This document shows positions 1-11,190 of a stretch of 64,000 nucleotides of DNA, in pieces. Source of the DNA: Taudactylus pleione (Eukaryota; Chordata; Amphibia; Anura; Myobatrachidae). Positions within the stretch are counted from its first letter, which is position 1, and each line of letters starts with the position of its first letter. The notes beneath the pieces were generated by a model. That model had not been told where the DNA came from, searched no databases, and was given only the letters and a program-made list of their open reading frames with translations. A program made the translations under genes and the position numbers. Location of the stretch: the NCBI GenBank assembly GCA_031769625.1, contig JAUIMM010000534.1:10948501-11012500 (forward strand), given 5' to 3'.

Positions 1-224
1 AGAAGGGAGCAGGAGAGGAGGGGCCAGACTGAAAGCGCTCAGGTCATTGGTGGCTGGCCCTAAGGGAGGGGCCAGCCACTGTAAAGCCCGGACAGCAACA
101 GCAGCTGAGCTTTGTACTAGTGTAGAATAGACCAGGCAGGGAACTGCTGCTTGTGACTCGGACAGCTCTGCTCCGCCCCCAAAATGCTGCATCTGTCTGG
201 TCACACACTCGGAGCAGCCGGGAG
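1..224. other. GC-rich flank with an inverted repeat
   Basis: No gene recognised. GGCTGGCCC, three spacer bases, then GGGAGGGGCCAGCC (about 51-75) forms a short palindrome. The segment ends at the duplicated octamer of the next element. It could be part of an older repeat. Confidence 0.4.
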
Positions 225-329
225 CAGTGGCGTAACTAGGGCAGGGCGAGCGGGGTGCTTGCCCTGGGCGCCGTTGGACCGGCGGCGCGGGGGGGCGCCG
301 CCGGCCATGGTACCTGCCCGCCCGCGTTA

Positions 330-632
330 GCCAGTGTAGCGCCGACCGCAATGAGTGCGGTCAGCGCTACACATTTACACAGGACCGGCGCTAGGCTTCC
401 AGCACCGGTCCTGTGCTGCACGCCTGAGCCCGTTCCCTCCTCCTGAGCGCTTGCCCAATAGCGCCAGGAGGCGGGCTCAGGCTGTGCATAACACACGCAT
501 CGCCGCCAGCGCTGGCAGCGATGCGTGTGTTAAACAGCAGCCAATGAGAGTCAGATAGACTCTCATTGACTGCTGCAGCACCCACTGCAAGAGCCGGACT
601 TCCGTCCGGCTCCTGCAGTGGGTAATGGGACT
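330..632. repeat. chain of successive hairpins inside the hAT element
   Basis: Six neighbouring palindromes: GTGTAGCGC..GCGCTACAC, ACAGGACCGG..CCGGTCCTGT, GCCTGAGCCCG..GCGGGCTCAGGC, CGCATCGC..GCGATGCG, CAATGAGAGTC..GACTCTCATTG and CCCACTGCA..TGCAGTGGG. The same series, reverse-complemented, occurs at 32320-32620. Confidence 0.8.
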
Positions 633-737
633 GACGTCATGACATCTGTCCCATAATGCTGAGCGCGCCAGCCCGGGTGGGAGCAGCGTCGCGGACAGGA
701 GCAGAAGCAGAGATTCAGGTAAGTATATTTTTATATA

Positions 738-744
<7 letters not shown>

Positions 745-790
<46 letters not shown>
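745..790. repeat. (TA)n microsatellite
   Basis: Near-perfect TA dinucleotide run inside the hAT element. Confidence 0.9.
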
Positions 791-796
<6 letters not shown>

Positions 797-824
797 TTTT
801 TTTAATCTATCTGCACAACGGGGG

Positions 825-1140
825 AGGGGGGTGGCTACTACTGGGGGAGGGGTGGCTACTACTGGGGGGACCTCTACTGGGGGAGGGGTGGCTACTACTG
901 GGGGTGCCATTGGGAGGACCTACTCTACTGGGGACTACTACTTGGGGGGGGGAACTACCACTGGGGGCATTATAAAAGGGGCCTACTACTAGAGGCACTG
1001 CACTCGGGGGACCACTACAGGGGGCACTGGATAGGGGGGATCACTACAGGGTGCCTGCATAAGGGGACCACTACTGGGAAAACTGTATAAGACCACAACT
1101 GCATACTGGGGGTACTGTATAAGGGGTACTACTGGGGTTA
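825..1140. repeat. G-rich degenerate minisatellite inside the hAT element
   Basis: Imperfect copies of a GGCTACTACTGGGGG-like unit with varying spacers. The same core (CCCCCAGTAGTAG) appears in related elements at 29.7-29.95, 31.95-32.18 and 35.98-36.08 kb. Confidence 0.75.
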
Positions 1141-1342
1141 AGGTGCATATGGATAGGAATGTTCAGCGTGAAAATAAAGGGGTGTGTGTCATGTTGACAC
1201 GCCCCATTAAGTGACCACGCCCATTTTTTTCCCCGCACGCGCCTTCGGTGCGCGCACATCTAGGGATGTTAGCAGGGGGGGGGGCTCCCTTTTCAAATTT
1301 GCCCTGGGCTCCAAATACCCTAGTTACGCCACTGGCCGGGAG

Positions 1343-2173
1343 TGTAATATACATGTCTCCCGGTTGCAGTCTCTCTGTGCAAGCGCAGTGCGCCTGCGGC
1401 CCACACAGATGGCAAAAATGTACCTGCCTGGGGGTCAGGTGGCACCCTGCCCCCCGGCCCAGCCCGCCACTGGTCTCCGTGCATATGCATTGATTAGAAT
1501 ATTCTCGCAGCAGACGGGCGCGTGCATCTGCATCCATGTGTTCCTTGCTGAATCAGGGTTCAGACTTCTCTGTACAATTACACTTTATAGGGGAAAACTA
1601 AGAAAAGGTTTATTATCTTTCCACTTACATTGGTGTCAGCTTTCATACTGATAATAACTGGTAACATTGACTTTTTTTTCCCCAAATATAATTATTAGTA
1701 ACAATTTTCAGTTTGGGAACTTTTTTTTTTAAATTGCATTTATACGTTTTTGACGTTTATATCCACAGAAGCCATATACGTAATTGGGAGACAGGACTAG
1801 TGTACAGGAAATAATGACTGACACGTAGCTCTCTTATACATATGGCAGTAGGCAATAAAAGGATAATAATAATATAGCACATAACGAGGAGCCTCAATGA
1901 TAGGGAATGACAACACAGCATAACTATTAGGTAGCATAGTAGAAGGAGCATTAAGGGAAAGAGAACTGAGGTAATGACACCACCAAAAGATAAAAGCAGA
2001 GGAGCAGTAACTCACAGGATACACAAACCTTATATATACTAAGTCAGAGCTGTTGCTTTTGTATAGCAGCTGTATCTCTGGGCGCAGCTGCTGGGGAAAC
2101 ATATGCTAATGCCTGCAGGGGGCGTCTGAAGGAAAAAGACACTGATATATTTGCAGCATCGACCATGTGAGTA
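1343..2173. other. intergenic sequence, no gene recognised
   Basis: AT-rich with short homopolymers and scattered stops. Open frames here have no recognisable motif. Confidence 0.5.
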
Positions 2174-2984
2174 AAGCTGGGTACACACTGGCAGATATAT
2201 TGGCCGATCAATTGATCAGCCAATATATCGGGTGTCCGTCAGCCAGTGTGTACCAGCGATATGTCTGTGAACTTCGTCGTTCACAGACATATCTCATCGT
2301 ATCTGCTGCACAGCCGATAGCAGATATCTGTCCATCGTGCTGTGGGCCTGATTCAGAGCCGGACGCTCTGACCAGAGCGCTCGCTCTGAATCAGGGCCCT
2401 TCTACCTAAAAATGGAGCAGCCTCCTGGCCGCTCGCATAGCTGTGGGTGACCACCCACAGCTTATGCGAGCGTCCAAAAAGATGATCGCGATGGTCAAGA
2501 CCATCGCGACCATCAGGCTTGCGACGAGACCCTGCGGCAAGGTCTCGCTGCCACAAGCCCTGGAGTGCTTTTGGCTCTATCAGAGCCAAAAGCACTCCCA
2601 CTGACATCACTAGTGAGGTCAGTGGGGCATGGGAACGCCTCCGTCTGGGCAGCAACGCCCCTGGCACGCCCACCAAAGGGGGCGTGCTGTCACTCACCAT
2701 CGACAGCATGCCCCCTTTGGTGCGAGACCCATAGCGACAGCTTGGCTGTCGCTATGCGGGTCTCGCGGATGCGCACGACGGAGCTCCCTCCGTCGTGCGC
2801 ATGCGCATTAGGGCACCATTGACCCGCGTGCGAGCGGGTCTGAATTAGGCCCTGTGTGTATGGGCGATCACCTGACCTCCTGTACACTTGCAGCGGCCCC
2901 GTGGACAGAAGGAAGATGATGGTTGTTCAGTGTGTATGAACAACCATAATCTGCAGATATATCTGATAGGTGTGTACCCACCTT
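2174..2984. mobile_element. GGGTACACACT-type MITE, split by another MITE
   Basis: Starts GCTGGGTACACACTGGC and ends AGGTGTGTACCCACC. Contains AT-rich inverted segments (GCAGATATAT, CAATATATCG). It is interrupted at 2344-2852. Relatives lie at 5952, 44530, 48888, 61258 and 61607. Confidence 0.7.
2344..2852. mobile_element. GGGCCTGATTCAG MITE nested in the preceding element
   Basis: Inverted ends GGGCCTGATTCAGAGC and GTCTGAATTAGGCCC; TGT stands on both sides, perhaps a 3-bp duplication. Interior hairpins include CTGTGGGTGACCACCCACAG. Copies at 49422 and (partial) 53965; the 37266 and 55785 elements share its terminal motif. Confidence 0.75.
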
Positions 2985-5230
2985 CGGCCTACGCTCACTG
3001 ATCATTTCGCTTCTCAACACCTAAATCCTTCTCCTTATAGGCCTCCCCCTGCTCCCACTCGCCCCTCTACTGTCTATACTTAATGCTGCAGCTAGACTTA
3101 CTGTATCTTCCACTCCTGCCGCTCCACATCTGCCTTCCCTCTCTGCCAAGCCTTATGTTGGGTACACACTAGACCATGTGTAGCCAGCACGACGTCAGCA
3201 GCAATGAGACCTGGCGGAGGAGCTGGCTTTGGTAAGTGCATACACACTTGACGATGCGGGCAGCAATGGAGCGATGGCAGAGGCCAAACTACATTCAGAA
3301 GCTTGGGCCTCGCTAACAACATCCCCCGTCGTTGCATATAGGGCCGATGGAGGATGACGCTGACAACCGGTGGGGATGTGCTGCAGCTGTTGGTGGGTGA
3401 TGGGAATTCTTCCGAGTTGCTGTGAGTGCCAGCGGGAGGCCTTTGCGGAGGTGCTGGCGGCTGTGTAGTAGTACATTGTTCTGGACACATACACACCTCT
3501 CTATGGAGGGAGGCCCTCAGAGACATCATTGTACCAAGCTCCTAACTGCCATCTCACAGGCTGTGTTTGAAAAATGACAGTTGGGAGCTGATTGGCTGGC
3601 ACCTTATCACTATCTTCTCACTTTTCACTCTGTCTCCTAACACTGCTTAGTAAATAGACCCCTATAACTGTAATGTTCCCTACTTTGTTGTCTCTTATGT
3701 TTATACTCTAGTAGTTCTTCTCTTGAGGGTTTCTCTGCTTTGTTGACTAGCCGGCGAGGGGAAGGAGTGGCGTCCTGACACCGGGAAGGGAGGTAAGTAT
3801 CGAAGCAGGAGGGGTTGCACGGTAATCAGTTCCACTCAGGAACTTACACTGTAACAACCCCTCCCCAGGCAGCAGCTGTCTCCTCCGGCGAGCACTGCAG
3901 GCTTAGCGCCAGTCACATGGGCGCTCCGCCGGCATCTGCACCCAGGGGTTAGACGTGCAGCCTTTGAGATATCCCTGGTAGTCAGCGGTCACTGCCGTAC
4001 TCCATCCCTGGGAAGATCTACATCCCGGGCATCGTAACTACTTTAAGTATTTCAAGAGCGGGACGCCGCTTATGCACATTTATTTACTAACACCATTTAA
4101 GTGGAGCAATTTGAACACCGCTACTCCACAACAGAGTTCGATCATAAAATTCACATTGGAGCAATATTAACTAAGAGACATTTTGGACATATATTGACAT
4201 GCTGCTTCTGGTTACGTTATGGCTTCTAGCCATTAGTGCTTAAGACTGCATTAGGAGTAATTGACAAATAGTGTGGTTTTAATAAGAATTTGTATTGTAT
4301 GTTTATAATTACAAGTAAAGGTCAATTTTGATTATATATATCAATAATTTCTATGTTTCCTTTCTCATACATGGCACATAACCTAGACTGAGAGCATTAA
4401 TTCATTATGATTTACATGAAACCAGCACAGGGGGCTCCTCCTCCTGGTTCCCTTTATCTTTTGAAATGTTCATAAAGGTAATAAATGCAATGCTATGCGT
4501 CAGCCTTCACAAAATCTCAAATGAATGCAAAGTACTCAAAGAAAAACTTCCACCCCAAAGGATGGAGAGTAAAAATAGTGATCGTTATAATTGACAAGAC
4601 AGAAATAAAAGACAGTGTCAATAGCAGCTAGCAAACAATCACATACAATGCATATGTAATATAATTACAATGGACTCTAAACCAACTATACAAACACCAG
4701 GAATGGTAGCATATAGAACCTTGTATACCTTAACCACGGAAGAGGTATACAAGTAGACTGACCCAAACCCTCTTGAGACCAACAGCTACAGCAGCGCACT
4801 GATAGTGGGCCGTGAGCATCTCATATACACGTGGAGGGTAGGCGGAGTAACCCAGAGGCACAAAACCCTTTGTAGGGACTGCATCTGGATCGGGGAGAAC
4901 GCCTATCTCCCCTAAGCTGCATCAACCAGCCGGGTACGCTGCCGATCCATGGTGTCAGACGATTGCAGCCCGACGGAGGTGGATGGAGTCTCAGTACATG
5001 CGTCTTAATTCAGACGCATGTACTGCCAACCCAAAAACATAGAAATAAATAAAACATAAAATAAAAACTTAGAACTCAGTCCCACTACAAAGGTGCATCT
5101 TGATCCTGCAGCACCTAACGAACAACTGAAGGCATATGGCTAGGGGTGTATATAGGACCCAAGGCATCATGGGAGCTGATGCTTTAACTGCAGACATTCT
5201 GGCTACCCCTTCCGGGAGGGGTCAGCCAGA
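2985..5230. other. intergenic, one recognisable MITE half
   Basis: No gene recognised. 3161-3258 has a weak GGGTACACACT-type fragment; 3536-3662 is described separately. 3663-5230 holds nothing that I can name. Confidence 0.45.
3536..3662. mobile_element. half of a palindromic CCAAT-box MITE
   Basis: Matches the right half of the full copy at 55578-55753: AGCTGATTGGCTGGCACC, then CTAACACTGCTTAGTAAATA, then GACCCC. Confidence 0.8.
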
Positions 5231-5877
5231 TCGGCAAAAATTGGGGGCGTGGCTGGCTGTTGTGGGCGGAGCGGGGGCGTGACCATGCACTTGTGTCATT
5301 TTGGCCCCGCCCCCACTACACAACTTCGATAATCCCGGCATTGAGAAGCAGGGGGCAGTCCAAAATGACAATTCGGCGTTATAATTACATATTATTACAA
5401 GGATTCAGTATTAAGGTCAGACGTCAGCATTACATTATAATGCTGTCGTCTGACCTTAATACTGACTCCTTGCTCCAGAATGGCCACAACGAGGAAATGA
5501 AGTTCCCCGCCACTCAGTGCTCCCCCACTAACCAGTAAATATCCCGGCGTGTTCGGGCAGTGTCTGCGCACCTGCCAGAACACACCCAAGCAAGGTCCGA
5601 CACGTCCATCAATCATAGCTATTACTTGAACCAGTGCCCCCACATAGTGTACTCACAGAACCTCCAACAGTGCGGCACTCGGACACAAATGCATGAAGAT
5701 CTGAATAGTCATCAACGTTTCAGTTTAACTGTCCTGAAGACATTTAATAAACTGAAATATTGATGACTATTCATATCTTCATGCATCACTGTTGGAGTGC
5801 GTATGTATATACTTTTAATACAAGGGGCCCCACAAGGTTGTTTGCCCGGGGCCCCCATAAACCTTAAACCGGCCCTG
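5231..5877. mobile_element. composite GC-rich repeat with two foldbacks
   Basis: Left part is rich in GGGGCGTGG/GCCCCGCCCCC. 5400-5470 is a near-perfect palindrome around GTATTAAGGTCAGACG. 5662-5797 is a second foldback (CATGAAGAT..ATCTTCATG) with AATAAACTGAAA in its loop. The right end, TTAAACCGGCCCTG, resembles a hAT terminus; a matching left end was not found. Confidence 0.5.
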
Positions 5878-5951
5878 GTGTATTGTATTTTGTGTCACCT
5901 GAAATAGGGAAGCTGAACACAAACTTGCGGCCTAAGGCTATTCTGAGAGGC

Positions 5952-6045
5952 TAATGGCCGGTACACACTAGATGATATGTTGTCGGATCTGGATAGATTG
6001 CACAACATGTCGACAACATCGTATAGTGTGTACACTCAAAATCGC
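5952..6045. mobile_element. short GGTACACACTAG MITE
   Basis: GGTACACACTAGATGATATG at the left and CATCGTATAGTGTGTAC at the right form the inverted ends of a small foldback. Confidence 0.6.
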
Positions 6046-6275
6046 TGATGATGTGCACTACTCCTCATACTTACCTCCAACATTTTGTTTGATGTGCACC
6101 TCTCCTTTGGAACTCACTCCCTCGACTTCTACACCAGAGTATTAAACATGACCTAAAAATGCTTACCAGTCCTTCTCATAACTAATTCTTCTCCTCTACA
6201 CCACCAATATGTATCCTAGCCAGTTCACCTTAGCATGTATGTTCTTATGTGCAAGGCCCTTATCTCAAACTACTA

Positions 6276-6697
6276 CAGGTTCAGTATCCCATATCCAAAT
6301 ATTCCGAAATACGGAATTCTTTGAGCACAACTGAGATTGTGACACCTTTGCTTTCCGACTGTTCAATGTACACAAACTTTGTTTAAGGCCCAAAATTATT
6401 TAAAATATTGTATAACATTACCTTCAGTTTGGTTTTATAGGGTGTATATGAAACAGAAATGAATGTCATGTATGTACACAAACTTTAATTAACAAAATTA
6501 TTAAAAATATTGTATAAAATTACCTTCACGCTGTGTGTATAAGGCGTGTATGAAACATAAAAGCATTCTGTGTTTAAAACTTGGGTCCCATCCCCTAGAA
6601 ATCTCATTATGGTATGTTAATATTCTAAAATAAAGAAAAATCTGATATCCAAAATACTTCTGGTCCCAAGCATTTTGGATACGGGAGACTCAACCTG
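6276..6697. mobile_element. Tigger-like (Tc/mariner) non-autonomous element
   Basis: Ends CAGGTTCAGTATCCCATATC and GATACGGGAGACTCAACCTG, flanked by TA on both sides. Sister copies at 19107-19506 and 57851-58208. The ends resemble the mammalian MER2/Tigger termini I know (CAGGTTGAGTATCCC). Confidence 0.85.
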
Positions 6698-6699
6698 TA

Positions 6700-7437
6700 C
6701 TAACCATATCACCAATTTTCAGCTCATTTGTCAATTTCATCGACTCGGACACTATTTGCTCTTCCATACACTGGGTACAGCCCTTGGCCCTGTTACTTAT
6801 CCCACCCATTCTGTGAGGTTGTAGTAATGTTTTACCTATGCTATGTACTATTGCTATGGTTTCCAGTTGTGTATTGCATTCATGTTCATATACGCTATTT
6901 TGCAATGTTTTTATTTTGATTCCATATAGGGCCATTCCATGATAATGAATTGTCAAGAATTTTAAAAAATATTTTATTTGTTAACTATGTTATTATTAGC
7001 TTCTTCTATCCCTAAAGTAAGAGAATACAGATGCTATTAATATTTTTTAGTTTAACAGTTGGAAGTCTGTTATAAAGATGGCCACCATCATCTGATGTCA
7101 ACTTGTTTGCATGTTCTGGAAAAGTATGACATTATTGATGTTTGTATTTTTTTGGATGAAACTATAGCTTAGAAACAATTTTAAATACTTTTAAGGGTAC
7201 CAAACAAAGAAACAAAATTTTAAATTGCATTCCAAAAGTACTGGTCTTCAATGTCCCATTGTGACATAAGTGAGGTTACTTTTCTTTTTCTATTAGTTGT
7301 GAATATCAAAATGAGATTCAAAGTGCCCTATTTTCTCATGTGCTCTTGTTTATAGCTGCAGTGTTTTTGATGAAAAGTGCAAAACATATGTCACTTGCTC
7401 AGATTTGACCATATAAGAAAATGACACTATCATCTTA
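6700..7437. other. AT-rich intergenic, nothing recognised
   Basis: No coding or repeat signal that I can name; adjoins the degraded ORF at 7438. Confidence 0.4.
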
Positions 7438-7854
7438 GTGTTTTTGGATACACTTTATAGCGAGATTACCAAGACAGACAATAATGGCATAAACGAAGAA
7501 GTGATTTGGAGTAATGGTCCATTGTCCGAATTCAAAATCAAGTATATGGTAAAGACTATTCAAATTCTAAATGTACTTGCTTCACATGGTAAACGAGTTG
7601 TGGATAGTGTTGATGGCAACATTAAACGCCTTGTCAGAATGAAAATGATGGCTCAAGGAAAAGGCACAGTCATACATGCAGCTAAAGATTTTGCCTCAGT
7701 TGCCACACAGTTGGGTACAAAGGCACACAGGTATAAAAGGTCATGTCTCAAGATCAACTCAAAGTCTCTGTCATGGTGCCAACTGGTTCCCCTGGTCATT
7801 ACAAATGGCCACAACCCCTGGGCTGTATCCCTTACAGTTATGAGGAAGTGCTGA
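7438..7854 (+). pseudogene. degraded ORF of the HGKGxVDGxGGxxKR family
   Basis: A 138-codon frame contains IWSNGPLSEFKIKYMV, ASHGKRVVDSVDGNIKRLV and VIHAAKDFASVATQL. These resemble, in the same order, the WSDGxSSQFK, HGKGxVDGxGGxxKR and NAxEFV blocks of an uncharacterised, often transposon-associated family in animal genomes. The segment between the first two blocks seems deleted and several signature glycines are changed, so it is probably non-functional. Confidence 0.45.
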
Positions 7855-7859
7855 AATTT

Positions 7860-8689
7860 CTTCTCCCTTTGTAGTGAACAAATGACTGTTCATGTTCATT
7901 GACTTTAAATCAGTTAAAAAATACTAGCATCATTATGCTTATTGATAATTTGTGACTTAAATATATAATATAATAATTATCAATTTTGCAACTCGTAAAT
8001 ATAATTTTTCTGTATAATTACATTTTGTGAATTATTAGTTTTCTGCAATGTTTCTTTGGCCAATAAATATTGTTTTTAAATCAGTAATTGGCCTAGTTTT
8101 TCTTAAGGTAATTTGTTTTTCTACCCAAATAATAAGCCTACTTAGGCACTTCGATTTTTACATCCATCTTTCTAAAAATAAAAAAAAATTATGTAAAAAC
8201 TTGTAGAAATGTTCTGTATGTGACAGTGTAATGGCCCTAAACAGCACTACAAACATTTTATGGCATCTTATAAATAAAAGATAACATGGTAAATGTGAAT
8301 TTATTACATTGTCCAGGCACATACTGTCTTATGGAGGATTCTTCATTAAATAAAACTATTTTGTTTTATGAATTTGGTTCTGTAATCCACTCCTACCTCT
8401 GTCAAGGCACATCTCCCTTCAGGCAAATTAGGCACATACACCATACCCCTCAGTCTTAATTTGTGGGACCTATTCCTCCATCCCGATCGTAGACAGCAGT
8501 TGTTGGGCCTGAGCTGTGACAATCCAAGAGACCTTTGTAGGAGCAGCAATAAAGCAGTTCCTGGATCCAGCATACACTGTTCACAGGGAATACAGTAGCA
8601 GGGTAAATTCATTACCAGGGTAGAGTCATTATTCCACACACTGACGAATAAGTCACATTTGGAGAAGCCCAACAGAAAATATTAAGGAT
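7860..8689. other. AT-rich intergenic, nothing recognised
   Basis: Long A/T runs and no supported gene. The open minus frame at 8346-8672 has no recognisable motif. Confidence 0.4.
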
Positions 8690-8933
8690 TTTTGTTTCTC
8701 AAACTGGGTGTTTCAGGGCACCCTGTGGTGCCCCTGGGCACTTGCAAGGGTGCCACGGATTTTAGTCAAGGACCAAAGTAAATTTATAGTCAATGTGATG
8801 GGCAAAACCAGTGCTGATAGCTGCAAATCATAAAATAAGTGGCCCAACAAATTTGCAAGCCTCTCCACCACCACATAACTAATCCTAGGATGACATATAA
8901 GCACTGTTATTTAAGAAAGGTTGGGAACCACTG
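8690..8933. mobile_element. hAT-like MITE (GGGTGCC family)
   Basis: Left TTTCTCAAACTGGGTG and right GGTTGGGAACCACTG are diverged inverted ends of the hAT MITE type. The interior repeats CACCCTGTGGTGCCCCTGGG. No clear 8-bp duplication. Confidence 0.55.
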
Positions 8934-9036
8934 TATTATGGTTTTGTTATCTAAAACAAAATTTTAGAGAAATAACCAAAACCAGTGAAAAGAAACACTG
9001 GATAAAACGATCACAACCGGTTATCATGGTAATGTG

Positions 9037-9495
9037 TAGAGCAGGAGTATTTAACAATCTGCCCTCAAGCTGTTTTGGAACTGCACATCTCAGCATTCCC
9101 AGCCACAGTTTTGCTATCAGGGAAATGTGACTGGGTATGTGTTGAATTCCCCTGGTGTAGTCTCCCTGATGCCTTGCAAAATCCTGACACTCCTCCAGAT
9201 CAGTGTGTCATTGTACACAGGATATTAATCAGCAGACAGATAGGAACAAAACCAAAGGCTGACTAATAACCATATCCCCTGCCAGAGGCAGCTTCCTGAC
9301 TTACACAGAACTTTACTCTATTCCTGTGCGTGCTAAGCAGACAAGGGATGCCTGCAGTGCATCTATGGCTAGGGGCAGGTACTGTTAGCGGTTATATTGC
9401 TAAGGACACTGGTGGTCACCACACTCCTTTATAAATAGCACATTAGCCATTTTAAAAAAGTGTGCGCAGAGTAAGGTCGGATTAGGCAAGTTGCC
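9037..9495. other. intergenic with a fragment of an AACTACAxxTCCCAGCAT repeat
   Basis: 9061-9125 reads CCCTCAAGCTGTTTTGGAAC, then TGCACATCTCAGCATTCCC, a diverged copy of the repeat seen at 55380-55522. Nothing else recognised. Confidence 0.5.
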
Positions 9496-9883
9496 TCATT
9501 ACAATGGGACCTGTCGGATATATTAGGCAGCAAGTGAACAGTCAGTTCTTGAAGTTGATGTGGTGGAAGCAGGAAAATGAGCATTTGCAAAGGATCTGAG
9601 CAACTTTGACAAGGGCCAAATTGTGCTGGCTAGACAACTGGGTCAAAGCATCTCCAAAATGGCAGGTCTTGTGGGGGTGTACACAGTTTGTCCATCTTTG
9701 GACCACTGCATACTGGGAACTGGCAACAGGGTCATGGGCACCCAACGCTCAATGATGCACGTGTGGACTGAAGGTTAGCCAGTCTGGTCCGATCCCTCAG
9801 AATAGCTAATGTAGCACAAATTGCTGAAAAAGTTAATGCTGGCCATGATAGAAAGAGGTCAGTACACACCGTGCATCACCGAG

Positions 9884-10165
9884 AGCGGGTACAGATTACC
9901 CGGGCCCGGGTCCGGCGGCGGCGGCGCCGCCCCCCCCCCCCTCACAGCAGCTCAGCACATGGGCCCCTGAGAAGCAGCCACAGCAGTCTCCTATGCCTGT
10001 GGGGGGGAGCGATCACACTTATAGCACCCCCCCCCCCCCTGGCTTTGCGCTGGAAAAACTTTTTCTTGAATTTTTGGGAAGAGGGCATGGCCACGCCTCC
10101 AGCAATTAGGCCACGGCTCCTATTACCCGGGCCCACCACGGCTCTCGGCGGGCCTGGCCACGTAC
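9884..10165. mobile_element. GC-rich insert in the Tc1 remnant
   Basis: Interrupts the Tc1 reading between the HTVH and WKKVAW blocks. Very GC-rich, with ATTACCCGGGCCC near both ends (9894 and 10121). Boundaries are approximate; class unknown. Confidence 0.5.
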
Positions 10166-10560
10166 AGGTCAAAAGCATCTACAGTGGGCACGTGTCCGTC
10201 ATGCAATGGAAGAAGGTGGCCTGGTCTGATCAATCATGTTTTCTTTTACATCATGTGGATGGCCAGGTGCGCATGCATCATTTACCTGAGGAAGAGATGG
10301 CACCAGAATGCACTATGGGAAGAAGGCAAGCAGGGAGAGACAGTGTGATGCTCTGGGCAATGTTCTGCTGGGAAACCTTGGGTCCTGACATTCATGTGGA
10401 TGTTACTATGACACGTACCACCTACCTAAACATGGTTTCAGACCAGGAACACCCCTTCATGGCAATAGTATTCATGGCAGTAGTCAATTTCAGCAAGATA
10501 ATGTGCCCTGCCATAATGCACAAATTGTTCAGGAATGGTTTGAGGAACATGACAAAGTGA

Positions 10561-11028
10561 AGTGCGATGTTTAGGTTTTAGTTCTCACTAAACATCGCAG
10601 AGTTTTTCTCCATTTATTTTTCACTATTCATGTACACTTACTTTATCCACGATGTGATCAGGTACCCGCTGTCTTGTGATCCCGTCTTCTTCTCTGACTG
10701 GCCAGAATGAGCTAAGGGGGCGGGGAGGAGGCGGTGGAAACAGCAGTCTGTGCTGTTCTTCTCCCTTCAGCAGCCTTTATATTCCATCCTGAGATGGCAA
10801 ATTCTTTTTGAGAAGCGGAACTGAAAGCTGAGCTTTCTGTGCTTCTATGAATCGCTCTCCCCATACTACAGTATGGGGAAGTGATCCTGACACAGAGCTG
10901 GGGCACCGCTGGAGAAAACTGAGATTTCTCCACAGTAACCCCTTCTGTGATTAGGAGGAAGCAGTGAAAAGCCCTGTTATCACTGATAAAGCGGTTTTCA
11001 CTGCTCCATGAATAGACCCAAAAGAGTT
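10561..11028. mobile_element. second insert in the Tc1 remnant
   Basis: Separates FEEHDK from the next Tc1 block. It ends TTTTCACTGCTCCATGAATAGACCC, a terminal style shared with other CTATTTACTAAGCAGTG MITEs here. Contains ATGTTTAG..CTAAACAT and CACTGATAAAGC.. internal inverted stretches. Boundaries approximate. Confidence 0.5.
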
Positions 11029-11154
11029 CAATGTGTTGACTTGGCTTCTAAATTTCTCAGATCTCAATTCAATTGAGCATCTATGGGATGTGCTGGAAAA
11101 CTAGTCCTAGCCGTGGAGACCCCACCTCACATCTTTACAGGAAGTCACATCTTG

Positions 11155-11156
<2 letters not shown>

Positions 11157-11187
<31 letters not shown>
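11157..11187. repeat. (AC)n microsatellite
   Basis: About 15 AC units at the truncated end of the Tc1 remnant. Confidence 0.9.

Positions 11188-11190
<3 letters not shown>

Larger units (their letters stand above)
225..1334. mobile_element. non-autonomous hAT element, 1.1 kb, perfect 8-bp TSD
   Basis: Starts CAGTGGCGTAACTAGGGC and ends CCTAGTTACGCCACTG, inverted termini of about 16 bp. The octamer GCCGGGAG stands immediately on both sides (217-224 and 1335-1342), the hAT signature. Inside are a chain of hairpins (330-640), a TA tract, and a G-rich minisatellite. It has no transposase. Related copies lie at 29661, 32200-32723, 35788 and, more distantly, 23876 and 45943. Confidence 0.9.
9496..11157 (+). 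pseudogene. Tc1-like transposase, broken by two insertions
   Basis: Fragments in order: a helix-turn-helix part ([16 protein letters not shown] in broken frame, 9620-9680), VAQIAEKVNAGHDRKRSVHT (9810-9872), WKKVAWSDQSCFLLHHVDG then SVMLWAMFCWETLGP (10208-10390), FQQDNVPCHNAQIVQEWFEE (10490-10548) and FxxDLNSIEHLWDVL (11060-11095). The DDE context (WSDxS, FQQDNxPxH, SIEHLWD) is recognisable. Stops, frameshifts and two inserts make it inactive. The 3' end runs into a (CA)n tract. Confidence 0.85.

Noticed and set aside
225..632. CpG-island promoter
   Set aside because: The GC-rich part is inside a hAT element with exact 8-bp duplications and recurs elsewhere in the window.
9871..10560. A 229-residue intact protein
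   Set aside because: It is a chance fusion of a GC-rich insert with part of the Tc1-like transposase.
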